A stretch of DNA of 64,000 nt, from contig JAEUQC010000130.1 of the NCBI GenBank assembly GCA_016789905.1, forward strand, positions 124,001 to 188,000, written 5' to 3'. The position numbers and the translations under genes are program-made. Numbering within the stretch: the stretch's first letter is position 1; each line of letters starts with the position of its first letter. A model generated the notes under the pieces. That model did no database searches. It was given only the letters and a program-made list of their open reading frames with translations, and was not told the origin of the DNA. This DNA is from Bryobacterales bacterium. Its GTDB lineage: Bacteria; Acidobacteriota; Terriglobia; Bryobacterales; Bryobacteraceae. Below are positions 17,330 to 26,131 of the stretch, piece by piece.

Positions 17330-18087
17330 CAGATATTGACGAAGATCCGCGTGATCAGAAAAGTGCAGACGAAGATCCAAACGGAGGCGACAACCACCGC
17401 CTGTGTTGTGGCGCGGCCAACTCCCTGCGTGCCGCCAGTGGTGCGTATGCCGTAAAGACAGCCAACAAGCGCAATGATGTAGGCGAATACCAGTGGCTTA
17501 AAAAGGCCTTGGGTAATGTCGTTGTATTCGAGCGACCGCCATGCGTTGTTCCAGTACTGCGAAGTTGTGGTTAACGCAAGCAGTGGAACCGCCACCAGAT
17601 AGCCGCCGATAATGCCGATGAAATCGGCGACGATGGTGAGCAGGGGCAGCGTGAAGCAGGTAGCGATGAGGCGCGGCGTTACCAATTTCTTAATAGGATC
17701 GGTGCCCAGGGCGCGCATGGCGTCAATCTGTTCGGTCACCTTCATGGAGCCGAGTTCGCTGGCGATCCCGGATGCGTTGCGGCCGGCGACAAGCAGCGCT
17801 GTCAGCACGGGCCCCAGTTCTCGCACCAGTGTGATGGCGGTGATCTGGCCTACCTGGCCCGTGGCGCCATACTGCGAAAGGGCCCGCGACATCTGGAGCG
17901 CCATCACGGCACCGGAGAAGAACCCGATCAGAATGGTAATGGGAAGGCTGCCCACGCCGATCGTGTCCATTTGCAGGATAACGTCGCTACCATAGAATGG
18001 ACGACGTACGATGTTTGCTGTTGCCCGGCCCGCCAGGAGAATAAACTCCTGAAACGTCACGATGGGCGACTTCAATATGTCGAGCAA
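17329..18087 (-). CDS. Mla-type ABC transporter permease (MlaE-like)
   Basis: This 252-residue inner-membrane permease of the MlaE family (phospholipid/sterol-type transport) has several hydrophobic helices. The conserved central region is VRELGPVLTALLVAGRNASG, then ASELGSMKVTEQIDAM, then ALGTDPIKKLVTPR. The start is TTG at 18087, decided by a GGAGGAG ribosome site 8 nt upstream and the absence of an in-frame ATG. It is the first gene of a five-gene minus-strand run. Its 5' end lies 38 bp from the divergent P1 peptidase. Confidence 0.93.
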   Translation of the reverse strand: MLDILKSPIVTFQEFILLAGRATANIVRRPFYGSDVILQMDTIGVGSLPITILIGFFSGAVMALQMSRALSQYGATGQVGQITAITLVRELGPVLTALLVAGRNASGIASELGSMKVTEQIDAMRALGTDPIKKLVTPRLIATCFTLPLLTIVADFIGIIGGYLVAVPLLALTTTSQYWNNAWRSLEYNDITQGLFKPLVFAYIIALVGCLYGIRTTGGTQGVGRATTQAVVVASVWIFVCTFLITRIFVNI

Positions 18088-18095
18088 CCGAAACG

Positions 18096-18102
18096 CTCCT
18101 CC
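18096..18102 (-). promoter_or_regulatory. Ribosome binding site that fixes the TTG start of the MlaE-like gene
   Basis: On the minus strand this reads GGAGGAG and is followed by an 8-nt spacer and TTG. It is the strongest Shine-Dalgarno match near this gene and supports the unusual start. Confidence 0.7.
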
Positions 18103-18125
18103 AAAAACTCGATGCTAACACGCGC

Positions 18126-19085
18126 ATGAAGGGCCTTACCGATATTCCTGGGATTCTTGTTGGCCACGCCAGCGACATGGGCGCCCTAACGGGCGTGACA
18201 GTAGTGCTGTGCGAAGGCGGGGCGGTGGCCGGCGTCGATATCGGTGGTGCGGCCACCGGGTCGCAGGAACTCGACGTGCTCAGCCCGCTGCATGTGACGC
18301 CCACGGTACATGCAGTGGCGCTTGCCGGCGGGTCTGCCTTCGGGTTGGAAGCTGCAAGCGGCGTCAGGAAATATCTGGAAAAGAGAGGTGTCGGGTTCGT
18401 ATTCGGTCCGTCGCGGATACCGATTGTGCCGTCCATGATCCTGTTCGACCTGGGCATCGGCAAGGCGGATGTGCGGCCGACGCGGGAGATGGGCGAAGTG
18501 GCGGCGGCGGCCGCGCATAGCGGTCCCGTGGTGGAGGGAAGCATCGGAGCGGGCACGGGCGCGACGGTTGGGAAGTTGTTCGGCATGGGCCGGGCGATGA
18601 AAGGCGGCGTGGGCACGTTCACGGTACCCGTGGGGAAGAAGGGGGTGCTGGTGTCGGCGCTGGCCGTGGTGAACGCGTTCGGTGATGTGCGCGAACCGGG
18701 CACCGGAAAGTTAGTGGCGGGTTGCCGGAGGTCCGCGGCGAGCAGGGAATTGATTGGGACGGAGAAGACCATGCTCGCCGGAGGCGGAGCCGCGGAGACG
18801 GGCGGGAACACAACGTTGTGTGTGGTGGCAACGAACGCGAAGCTAAGTAAGGTTGGCGCGACGCGCCTGGCCAAGATGGCGCAGGCCGGGGTGTTGCGTG
18901 CTCTCTCGCCCGGACACACGATGGTGGATGGTGACATTGTCATCGCCCTTTCGTTAGGGACGATGGAAGAGGAGATGAATGTGTTGGGCGTTGCCGCGGC
19001 GGAGGCCGTAGGCCAGTCCATTGTCCGTGGCGTAAAGATGGCGAAAGGGATGGGCGGCGTGATGGGGCTTGGCTCCGGCGGCTAA
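18126..19085 (+). CDS. P1 family (S58, DmpA-like) peptidase
   Basis: S58 enzymes are autoprocessing N-terminal-nucleophile aminopeptidases or amidases acting on small peptides. The 319-residue protein opens with LTDIPGILVGHASD. It continues with LAGGSAFGLEAASGV and SIGAGTGATVGK, and has the cleavage region GGNTTLCVVATNA, where Thr at about residue 230 would become the nucleophile. This is the GN-T-T variant rather than the GN-G-S form of DmpA. ATG at 18126 is the only sensible start. It stands alone, divergent from the Mla-like operon and convergent with the PQQ dehydrogenase. No signal peptide is seen. Confidence 0.9.
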   Translation: MKGLTDIPGILVGHASDMGALTGVTVVLCEGGAVAGVDIGGAATGSQELDVLSPLHVTPTVHAVALAGGSAFGLEAASGVRKYLEKRGVGFVFGPSRIPIVPSMILFDLGIGKADVRPTREMGEVAAAAAHSGPVVEGSIGAGTGATVGKLFGMGRAMKGGVGTFTVPVGKKGVLVSALAVVNAFGDVREPGTGKLVAGCRRSAASRELIGTEKTMLAGGGAAETGGNTTLCVVATNAKLSKVGATRLAKMAQAGVLRALSPGHTMVDGDIVIALSLGTMEEEMNVLGVAAAEAVGQSIVRGVKMAKGMGGVMGLGSGG

Positions 19086-19102
19086 CCGCCATCGTTCCGG
19101 TT

Positions 19103-20668
19103 TCAAAGACCGAACACGTAGAGCACCTTATCGGCCGGCAAGGCGACGTGCTGCCTCCCATCGATAGAGAATGAGATCGGATTGGACGCCACCGCTCCGC
19201 CGGAATGGAAATTCCACAGCGGCTTGCCTGTTTTGCCGTCAAGCGCGAAGATATTACCCTCGTTAGAGCCCGAGAACACCAGCCCACCGGCCGTTGACAA
19301 CACTCCTGCCCAAGGAGCGGACAGGAGTTTGTATTCCCAAGCCATTTTGCCCGTGGCCGGTTCTAGTGCCCGTATGGCGCCCCATTGTTCGCTGGCTGGA
19401 ATCTGGCGCTCGCCGCCCCCGGCGAAAAAGGTGCCCGGTTTGAATTCGGCCGCGCGCTTGAAGTACGTCGCACCAACCTCCCGCGTGGCAACGTACACCA
19501 GGTTCGTTTTCGGACTGTAGCTTGGGCTGTACCAGATCGTGGCGCCGTTGAGCGCAGGCCAAGTGAGATTACCCTCTTCCGTCGGGTCGGTGCCGGGGAT
19601 CACAATCGGGCGGCCTTTGTCGTCCAGTCCCTTGGCCCAGGTCTGCCGGGCGTACGCGCGGCCTGCGATGAACTCACCCGTCACCCGGTCGAGCGCGTAA
19701 TAGAACCCGTTCCGATTGGGGTTTACGATGAGTTTCCGGACTTTGCCGTTTACCGGTGCGTCCACCAGCATCGGCACATGGGCAGAATCCCAGTCGTGTG
19801 TGTCGTGCGGTGTGAACTGGAAGTGCCATTTCAGCTTGCCGGTGTCGCCATCGAGCGCCACAAACGAGCAGGTATAGAGGTTGTCGCCCTTGCGGCTGTC
19901 GCCGTTCCAATCGGGGCCCGGATTGCCGACGCCCCAATAGACAAGGTTCAATTCCGGATCGTAGGAGCCGGTGACCCATGTGGACCCGGCGCCCGTCTTC
20001 CAACTGTCGCCGGCCCAAGTCTCGTTGCCGGGTTCGCCCGGCGCAGGAATCGTGAAAAATCGCCAACTGCGCTGGCCGCTGGCGGCATCATATGCGTCGA
20101 TGAAGCCCCGGATTCCAGCCTCGCCGCCGCTTACCCCGACCAGCACTTTCCCCTTTATGGCGAGTGGCGCGAGGGTCATCGAATAGCCGGGTTTATAGTC
20201 TTCTACTTTCGTCTCCCAGCGCTGCTGCCCCGTCTTTAGGTCGAGCGCGACAAGATAACAATCCAGGGTGGCAACGAAGAGCTTGTCGTCAAGAATGGCC
20301 GGGCCGCGATTGACCCTGCCAAACCCGATCGACTGATAGTCCTTCGGCACCGGGCGCTCCCACGTCCAGAGTTCACGACCTGTTTTCGCATCCAAGGCTG
20401 CGGCCCGGTTCGGCGACGTGATGTACATTACGCCATCCACAACAATGGGAGTTGTTTGGTTCCGCCCGCCCGGGAATTGGTACGCCCATTTCACTTTGAG
20501 CCCGCTCACATTGGCGGGCGTAATTTCAGCGAGCGGCGAATGGCGATGGCCCTGGTAGTTGCCCGAGTAGGTGAGCCAGTTGCCCGGTTCCTTGGCCGCG
20601 TCGCGAATCCGTTCGTAGGGAACCTGCGCAATGGCGATACTGCTGATTAAAAGTAGAACGCGCTTCAT
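19103..20668 (-). CDS. PQQ-dependent dehydrogenase (quinoprotein beta-propeller)
   Basis: This is a periplasmic quinoprotein of the alcohol/glucose dehydrogenase superfamily, 521 residues with a short signal peptide (MKRVLLLISSIAIA). Propeller repeats carry the tryptophan-docking style motif A-x-D-x-x-T-G-x-x-x-W several times (ALDAKTGRELWTW, ALDLKTGQQRW, ALDGDTGKLKWHF). HDTHDWDSAHVPMLVD holds the region of the active-site aspartate. The vicinal Cys-Cys pair of methanol dehydrogenases is not present. It overlaps the dihaem cytochrome c gene by ATGA, so electrons probably pass to that partner. The oxidised substrate is unknown. Confidence 0.88.
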   Translation of the reverse strand: MKRVLLLISSIAIAQVPYERIRDAAKEPGNWLTYSGNYQGHRHSPLAEITPANVSGLKVKWAYQFPGGRNQTTPIVVDGVMYITSPNRAAALDAKTGRELWTWERPVPKDYQSIGFGRVNRGPAILDDKLFVATLDCYLVALDLKTGQQRWETKVEDYKPGYSMTLAPLAIKGKVLVGVSGGEAGIRGFIDAYDAASGQRSWRFFTIPAPGEPGNETWAGDSWKTGAGSTWVTGSYDPELNLVYWGVGNPGPDWNGDSRKGDNLYTCSFVALDGDTGKLKWHFQFTPHDTHDWDSAHVPMLVDAPVNGKVRKLIVNPNRNGFYYALDRVTGEFIAGRAYARQTWAKGLDDKGRPIVIPGTDPTEEGNLTWPALNGATIWYSPSYSPKTNLVYVATREVGATYFKRAAEFKPGTFFAGGGERQIPASEQWGAIRALEPATGKMAWEYKLLSAPWAGVLSTAGGLVFSGSNEGNIFALDGKTGKPLWNFHSGGAVASNPISFSIDGRQHVALPADKVLYVFGL

Positions 20669-21381
20669 TCGGCCCCCTTCAGGCTGACGAGATAGGCGAC
20701 GAGGTTATCCAGATCGATGGCTGCCAGGCTGTTGAAGGCCGGCATCGTGGATTGACCGGTAATCCGGCGAAGGCCCTTCAGGCTTGCTTTCTGGAAGCTG
20801 GCGTGGCGGCCGTCGGAGAGTGTGAGCTGGATGGTGAAGAGGTCCTCATTGGCCTTCACTCCTTTGCTAATACGGCCCGCGGCGTCGGTCACCTCCAATA
20901 TTTGAAAGCCATCAGGAAGAAAGCTGTTCGGCGCAGTAATGGACTCCCGAAGGTGTTTGGCGTTTCGGCGGCTGCCGATGGCGCTGAGTTCCGGGCCGTT
21001 CGCGATGCCCTTGCCGTTGACAATGTGGCAGGCCACGCAACCTGCATTCGCGAATACATTTTCGCCGGCGGCGGGAACTCCGGCGATCTCTTCCACTACC
21101 AGTTTGCCCAGTGACCGGACATAAGCGGCCGTGGCGGTCACCTCAGCCGGGTGCAGTTGCCAGGCCCCAGGCATCTCGGGCGGGATGCCATCGACGATGA
21201 CCTTCTTTAGAACGTCTTCGTCCGGCGCGTTCTTCAACTTCGCCTTTCGCAGGTTGGGGCCGCGGCCGCCGGACCCATCCGGACCATGGCACAACGCGCA
21301 TTGCGATTCAAAGATGCGCTTGCCTGTGTCGAGTTGCTGCGCGAGGACGGGGAGGGCGAGGAAAACAAGAAGTTTCTTCAT
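20665..21381 (-). CDS. Dihaem cytochrome c, electron acceptor for the PQQ dehydrogenase
   Basis: This 238-residue exported protein (signal MKKLLVFLALPVLA) has two CxxCH haem sites, CALCH at about residues 28-32 and CVACH at about 115-119. Each sits in its own cytochrome c domain, with MPGAW and TMPAFNSL as likely methionine-ligand regions. It starts at 21381 and its TGA overlaps the ATG of the quinoprotein, so the two are translated together. This is the standard pairing of a PQQ dehydrogenase with its periplasmic cytochrome. Confidence 0.9.
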   Translation of the reverse strand: MKKLLVFLALPVLAQQLDTGKRIFESQCALCHGPDGSGGRGPNLRKAKLKNAPDEDVLKKVIVDGIPPEMPGAWQLHPAEVTATAAYVRSLGKLVVEEIAGVPAAGENVFANAGCVACHIVNGKGIANGPELSAIGSRRNAKHLRESITAPNSFLPDGFQILEVTDAAGRISKGVKANEDLFTIQLTLSDGRHASFQKASLKGLRRITGQSTMPAFNSLAAIDLDNLVAYLVSLKGAE

Positions 21382-21487
21382 TTGGCTCGTGCGTGATCTC
21401 CATTCGGACTCTCGTCAGGATGGCAGAAACAGTGGCCGGTTGTCTGCTTAACGCGACGCATGCACGGCCGTTGGCTCGAGAACGTAA

Positions 21488-21493
21488 TATAAT
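21488..21493 (+). promoter_or_regulatory. Possible -10 box of TonB receptor 2
   Basis: A perfect TATAAT lies 15 bases before the receptor ATG at 21508. No good -35 hexamer is present at 16-18 bp. If used, the leader would be under about 10 nt and lack a ribosome site, so initiation would be nearly leaderless. Confidence 0.35.
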
Positions 21494-21507
21494 ACGCCTC
21501 AGCCGAA

Positions 21508-24500
21508 ATGACTAAACGATTATTCATCCTGCTAACCTGCCTGGCGCTGCCGGCAATGGCTCAGTTCTCTTCCGCAGTGCAGGGGACGGTGCTAGACCCT
21601 TCCGCCGCCTCGGTAGCTGGCGCGAAAATCACGTTAAGGAATGACCGTACGGGAATTACTTCTGATTTGGTGTCGAACTCCTCCGGCTTCTATCGCTTCA
21701 GCGCCTTGGCGCCCGGCGAATATGAGATCAAAGCCGAGGCCCCTGGCTTTCGCGTTTCCACGACGCTGGTCACGCTGACTACGGGGCAGACGCGCGATTT
21801 GAGCATCACTCTCGCCGTACAGAGCACCGGAGAATCGGTAAGCGTAACAGGAGAGGCGCCGGTGCTCGATACATCGGAATCGCGCCAGCAGTTGACGATG
21901 GACCAGAAAAAGATTCGCGACTTGCCACTATTAAACAACAGCATCTTCGCGATTCTCACGCTGGCGCCCGGTGTAACCGGGCTCAATGGCGCCTCGGACA
22001 ACTTCAACCCGGAATACTTCGCGGGAATGAGTGCGAACGGCGCAAGCCCGCGGGGCAATACCTACAATGTGGATGGTCTCAGCATCACATCAAACATTAC
22101 GAACGGCACGGCGAATCTGGGCGTAAACCCCGAGGCCGTGGAAGAGCTCACTGTCGAGACCAACACATTCAAAGCCGAGCAGGGTCTTGGAAGTTCAATC
22201 GTCGTTTCCATTACGAGCAAAGCGGGAACGAACCAGTTTCACGGCGCGGCGAACTACTGGTTCACGAACCAGGACATGCGGGCGCGCACCAGCCTTCCGT
22301 TCATCGCCGCCTACGCGCCGTTCAAGCGCAACAATGTGAGCGGCGCCTTCGGCGGCCCAATTCAAAAAAACAAGACCTTCTTCTTTACCGCCGTGGAGAT
22401 GTTGCGGCAGACGGACGCGACCGCAAGCGTGGAGACCATCGAGAGCCCGCAATTCCTGACGTGGGCGCGAGGCGCGTTCCCCAACACGCTTGGCACCAAA
22501 CTCCTGACCGACTATCCGGCATCCGCCGTGTCGGTCACCAATCCGGCCTTCCGGACCGCGCAACAGGTTATCGGGGCTGATTGCGGAACGGCGGCCGCCG
22601 CCAATATTCCCTGCGCGCTGCCGGTGCTGGCGCAAGGCACCTGGGGACGTGCGCCCCGGCGAAACGGACTGCAGTACAGTGTTCGCGGCGACCGTTACTT
22701 CCGCGAAGGTAAGGATCGCGTTTTCGGCAGTTTCATTCGTACCGAGTCAGACAATAACAACCTGGATCCCCGGCCGTTTTTTGATAATAATTCGGACCGA
22801 TTCGTGAACGCCTTTCAAGCCAACTACACGCATACGTTCAAGCCGTCCATCCTGAACGAATTCGCGGTATCGGGTAACCGGGTACAGGGCTTCAATGGGT
22901 TCGACGCTAAGCTTCGCATCCCATCCATTAGCATCTCCGGTTCGCGCGGGCTGGGTGTGGGCGGCGGCCTGTTCGTGCAAAACAACTGGAACTGGCGTGA
23001 CGTATTGACCTGGGTGAAAGGGTCTCATTCGCTCAAGTTCGGCGGCAACTACTTCTGGGGCAACGATTGGGCCGATTTCCCCCAGGGCAACAGCCGCCCG
23101 ACATTCAATTTCAACAATCTTCTCGACCTTGTTCGCGACCAGCCGTTCTCCGGTTCCGGCGCGGCGCGCGACCCATTGACCGGTCAACAAAAGCGCTACC
23201 GCTTCGGCGCTGCCGTTAGCACGCTGGGTTTGTTTGTGCAGGATGAATGGAAGGTGCGGCCGAACATGACGCTGACGCTAAGCCTTCGCTATGACGATTT
23301 CGGGAATCCGTATGGGATACAGGAATTCCTCTATACGAACCTTTTCGTTGGACAAGGCTCGAATTATGTCGACCAATTCCGCGGCGCGTCCATCAGGCGA
23401 ACGGACGCCCAGTTCCCGGGAAGCCTGAGGAACAATTGGAGTCCGCGCTTTGGGTTTGCGTGGGCGCCCGGAAAGACGCGCAAGTGGAGTGTGCGGGGTG
23501 GCATCGGCATGTACTATGACTGGATCACTCTCGGGGAATCGATTGACCGCGTGAATATCAATCCGCCCAACTTCCTGTTCCCCAACGTCGGCCAGTTGCT
23601 CCCGATCAAACCGATTTTCGGCGTCGGCAATTCAGACACCTACCCGTATGGGTTCACGCTTCCGACGATTCCGTCTGTCGGCCTGGACGCGCGCGGCGGG
23701 TTGGCCGGTGTGAACTCCTCGGTTGGAGGTATTGATCCGAATCTGAAAGCGCCGCGCACGTTGAACTACCTGATCGGCGTGGAGCGTGAGGTGGCCGGCA
23801 CTGTTCTGGGGATCAACTACAGCGGTTCCCGTGCGGTCAATGGACTTGTCGGCACCGATCACAACCGGATCGCCGGTGATCTGATCGATGGACGCCTAGA
23901 CCGTATCAATCCTAGCTTCGGCTCGATGACCTACATTCTCAACTCGAACTCCATCACGTATCAATCCATGATCCTCTCCGCACGGCGGCGCTTCGGGAAC
24001 CGGGGTACCGTCCAAGGCTCCTACACCGCGGGTGTCACGAACGATTATTACCAGGGTGGGTCCCGCTCCACCGGTTCGGGTAACGTTCCCGACCCATCCC
24101 AATTGCGCGCCTTCCGTGCCAATTCGGCGTTCGATGTCCGCCACCGTCTCTCCGTTTCGGGCGTCTACCGGTTCGGCACCCCGTTCCGCGAGAACCTGAT
24201 CGCCAGGCACGTTCTGGGCGGTTGGGAGATCGGGTCGACCGTAATTGCGCAGACGGGAACGCCGTATTGGATCACCAACAACGCCGGGTTCAATCCCATT
24301 CGCGATGCCGCCGGGCAGGTGACCGGATTCCGTCCGTTGAGTGGCGACTACAATGCCGACGGTGTGAACTTCGATCTGCCGAACGTCCCCGCCAATTTCG
24401 TATCGAAACCGGATCGCGCGCAGTTCCTCGGCGCCAATGCCGGTAAACCCGCCTATGACGTGAACGCCATTACGGCGCCCGCCGTCGGCACGGTCGGTAA

Positions 24501-24753
24501 CAGCCCGCGCAACGCTTTCCGGCAGCAGGGAGTGCTGGCTGTGGATGGCAGTGTTATCAAGAACAACCGGCTCCCGATGTTGGGTGAGGCCGGCAACCTG
24601 CAATTGAAGTTCGAGTTCTTCAACGCGATCAATCGCGTGAATCTTGGCAATATCAACAGTAACGTCGCCGATCCAAACTTCGGCCGCATTCTCGGGCAAA
24701 ATGGGAGTGCCGGTCCGCGAACGGTTCAAATCGGAGCGAGGATTGCGTTCTAG
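21508..24753 (+). CDS. Oar-like TonB-dependent receptor with carboxypeptidase-regulatory domain (receptor 2)
   Basis: This is an outer-membrane receptor of 1081 residues. The signal peptide is MTKRLFILLTCLALPAMAQ. It is followed by a regulatory-like beta domain at about 22-105 (GTVLDPSAASVAGAKITL, GFYRFSALAPGEYEI), a plug at about 115-230 (IRDLPLLNNSIFAIL) and a barrel ending QIGARIAF. It lacks the LPLNGRN plug form of receptors 1 and 3. It is divergent from the cytochrome/PQQ pair and is followed by a TPR protein whose frame overlaps its end, so those two may be co-transcribed. The ligand is unknown. Confidence 0.9.
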   Translation: MTKRLFILLTCLALPAMAQFSSAVQGTVLDPSAASVAGAKITLRNDRTGITSDLVSNSSGFYRFSALAPGEYEIKAEAPGFRVSTTLVTLTTGQTRDLSITLAVQSTGESVSVTGEAPVLDTSESRQQLTMDQKKIRDLPLLNNSIFAILTLAPGVTGLNGASDNFNPEYFAGMSANGASPRGNTYNVDGLSITSNITNGTANLGVNPEAVEELTVETNTFKAEQGLGSSIVVSITSKAGTNQFHGAANYWFTNQDMRARTSLPFIAAYAPFKRNNVSGAFGGPIQKNKTFFFTAVEMLRQTDATASVETIESPQFLTWARGAFPNTLGTKLLTDYPASAVSVTNPAFRTAQQVIGADCGTAAAANIPCALPVLAQGTWGRAPRRNGLQYSVRGDRYFREGKDRVFGSFIRTESDNNNLDPRPFFDNNSDRFVNAFQANYTHTFKPSILNEFAVSGNRVQGFNGFDAKLRIPSISISGSRGLGVGGGLFVQNNWNWRDVLTWVKGSHSLKFGGNYFWGNDWADFPQGNSRPTFNFNNLLDLVRDQPFSGSGAARDPLTGQQKRYRFGAAVSTLGLFVQDEWKVRPNMTLTLSLRYDDFGNPYGIQEFLYTNLFVGQGSNYVDQFRGASIRRTDAQFPGSLRNNWSPRFGFAWAPGKTRKWSVRGGIGMYYDWITLGESIDRVNINPPNFLFPNVGQLLPIKPIFGVGNSDTYPYGFTLPTIPSVGLDARGGLAGVNSSVGGIDPNLKAPRTLNYLIGVEREVAGTVLGINYSGSRAVNGLVGTDHNRIAGDLIDGRLDRINPSFGSMTYILNSNSITYQSMILSARRRFGNRGTVQGSYTAGVTNDYYQGGSRSTGSGNVPDPSQLRAFRANSAFDVRHRLSVSGVYRFGTPFRENLIARHVLGGWEIGSTVIAQTGTPYWITNNAGFNPIRDAAGQVTGFRPLSGDYNADGVNFDLPNVPANFVSKPDRAQFLGANAGKPAYDVNAITAPAVGTVGNSPRNAFRQQGVLAVDGSVIKNNRLPMLGEAGNLQLKFEFFNAINRVNLGNINSNVADPNFGRILGQNGSAGPRTVQIGARIAF

Positions 24754-26131
24754 CTGTTTGGTGTTTTTCTTGATGGCGGTGGCGCCGGTTTTCGCCGGCG
24801 TCGCCGCCATTCAGGACTTGATACGCGGCGGGCGCTATGCCGACGCCGTGGCGGCGTGTGACGCAGAGTTGAAGCGGGCGCCAGGGAATGCCGCATATCT
24901 GACATTGCGCGGCTTTGCACTGCGGGGCGCGGGCGACCCGGCTTCGGCGCTGCAGTCGCTACGAAGCGCATTGCAGTCGGCGCCCGGTTACGTGCCGGCC
25001 CTGCAGGCGGCTGCGCAATTAGAGTTTGAATCCAAAGATGCGCGGGCGCGCGCGACGTTGGAAACGATCGTCCGTCTGGACCCGTTGAACGAAACGGCGC
25101 GTGGGATGTTGGCGGAACTAGAGTTTACCGACGGCGACTGCGCGCGGGCCCTTCCCCACCTTGCCAAGGCGGGGAAGTCTCCGCTGAACCGTTGGCGACA
25201 GGGCGTTTGCTTTTTCAATCTCGAACGGTGGCGCGAGGCGGCAGCCGAGTTTTCGGCGCTGCTCCAGCTACGGGAACATGCGCCGACGCGGTTCAATCTG
25301 GCGCTGAGCCATTGGCGCGCAGGGGACGCGGCGGCAGCCCTGGACTCGCTGCGGGACCTGGACGATGCCGACGCTGCCAGCCTGCGTGCCGCGGCGCTTC
25401 GCGCTGGCAAGGACGTGCCGAAGGCGCTGGCTGTTCTGCAGGAAGCGGTGGGCCGGTACCCCAAGGACGAGCGGTTGCTGGTGGAACTGGCGCTGCTCTG
25501 CCTCGACCAGAACGCTGTGGAGTTGGGCGTGAAAGTGCTGGAAGCGGGAGTCGTCAACAACCCGGAATCGCCACGGCTGCGCACAGCACTTGGCGTGTTC
25601 CGCGTTCGCGCCGGCGACACCGGGCAAGGCGAATCCGATTTTGAGCAGGCTCGAAAAATGGCCCCGGCTAGCGGTTTGGGCCAGGTGGCCACCGCCTCCA
25701 CGCTGATGCAAATGGGGATGGCCGGCGAGGCGGCGAAACTGCTGCGCCAGATGCCGATGGAGGATCCCATGGTGGCGTTGACGCTGGCACGGGCGTTGCA
25801 CCAGTTGGGCGAGTGGGTGGAGGCGCGGAATCTGTTGGCGCGGGTGATCGCAAAGGAACCCTCCAATGCGGCCGCTCGAAGCCTACTGGGCCGGGCGCTT
25901 GCGCAGAACGGCGAAACACGGGCGGCTGTCCCCCAGCTTGAAACCGCGCTGCGGCTGGATGCGGCGGACCGCGCCGCCGCCTACCAGTTGGTGACTCTCT
26001 ACAAAAAACTCGGCCGCCCGGCCGACGCCGCTCGCATGGCCGCCCGAGTGCGGAACTTGTTGGCGAACGAAAAGGCGGCGGACCTGGAAGCCCAGCGCTA
26101 TCAGCTTTCGCTCACGCCGGCGAACGATTGA
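24701..26131 (+). CDS. Exported tetratricopeptide-repeat protein
   Basis: From ATG at 24701 this is a 476-residue protein with a basic N-region and the hydrophobic stretch CLVFFLMAVAPVFAG, a plausible signal peptide. The rest is tandem helical repeats of TPR type (DAVAACDAELKRAPGNAAYL, ASALQSLRSALQSAPGY, and a late LLGRALAQNGETRAAVPQLE). The start is uncertain. 24701 overlaps the receptor gene by 53 bp; GTG at 24761 or ATG at 24773 would avoid overlap but weaken the signal peptide. Its 3' end overlaps the convergent acyl-CoA dehydrogenase gene by 20 bp. Pairing of a TonB receptor with a TPR protein recurs in this phylum; no function is assignable. Confidence 0.8.
   Translation: MGVPVRERFKSERGLRSSCLVFFLMAVAPVFAGVAAIQDLIRGGRYADAVAACDAELKRAPGNAAYLTLRGFALRGAGDPASALQSLRSALQSAPGYVPALQAAAQLEFESKDARARATLETIVRLDPLNETARGMLAELEFTDGDCARALPHLAKAGKSPLNRWRQGVCFFNLERWREAAAEFSALLQLREHAPTRFNLALSHWRAGDAAAALDSLRDLDDADAASLRAAALRAGKDVPKALAVLQEAVGRYPKDERLLVELALLCLDQNAVELGVKVLEAGVVNNPESPRLRTALGVFRVRAGDTGQGESDFEQARKMAPASGLGQVATASTLMQMGMAGEAAKLLRQMPMEDPMVALTLARALHQLGEWVEARNLLARVIAKEPSNAAARSLLGRALAQNGETRAAVPQLETALRLDAADRAAAYQLVTLYKKLGRPADAARMAARVRNLLANEKAADLEAQRYQLSLTPAND

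Noticed and set aside
19077..19090. Short hairpin at the end of the P1 peptidase gene
   Set aside because: The stem is only five bp across the stop codon with no U-tract; it was not called a terminator.
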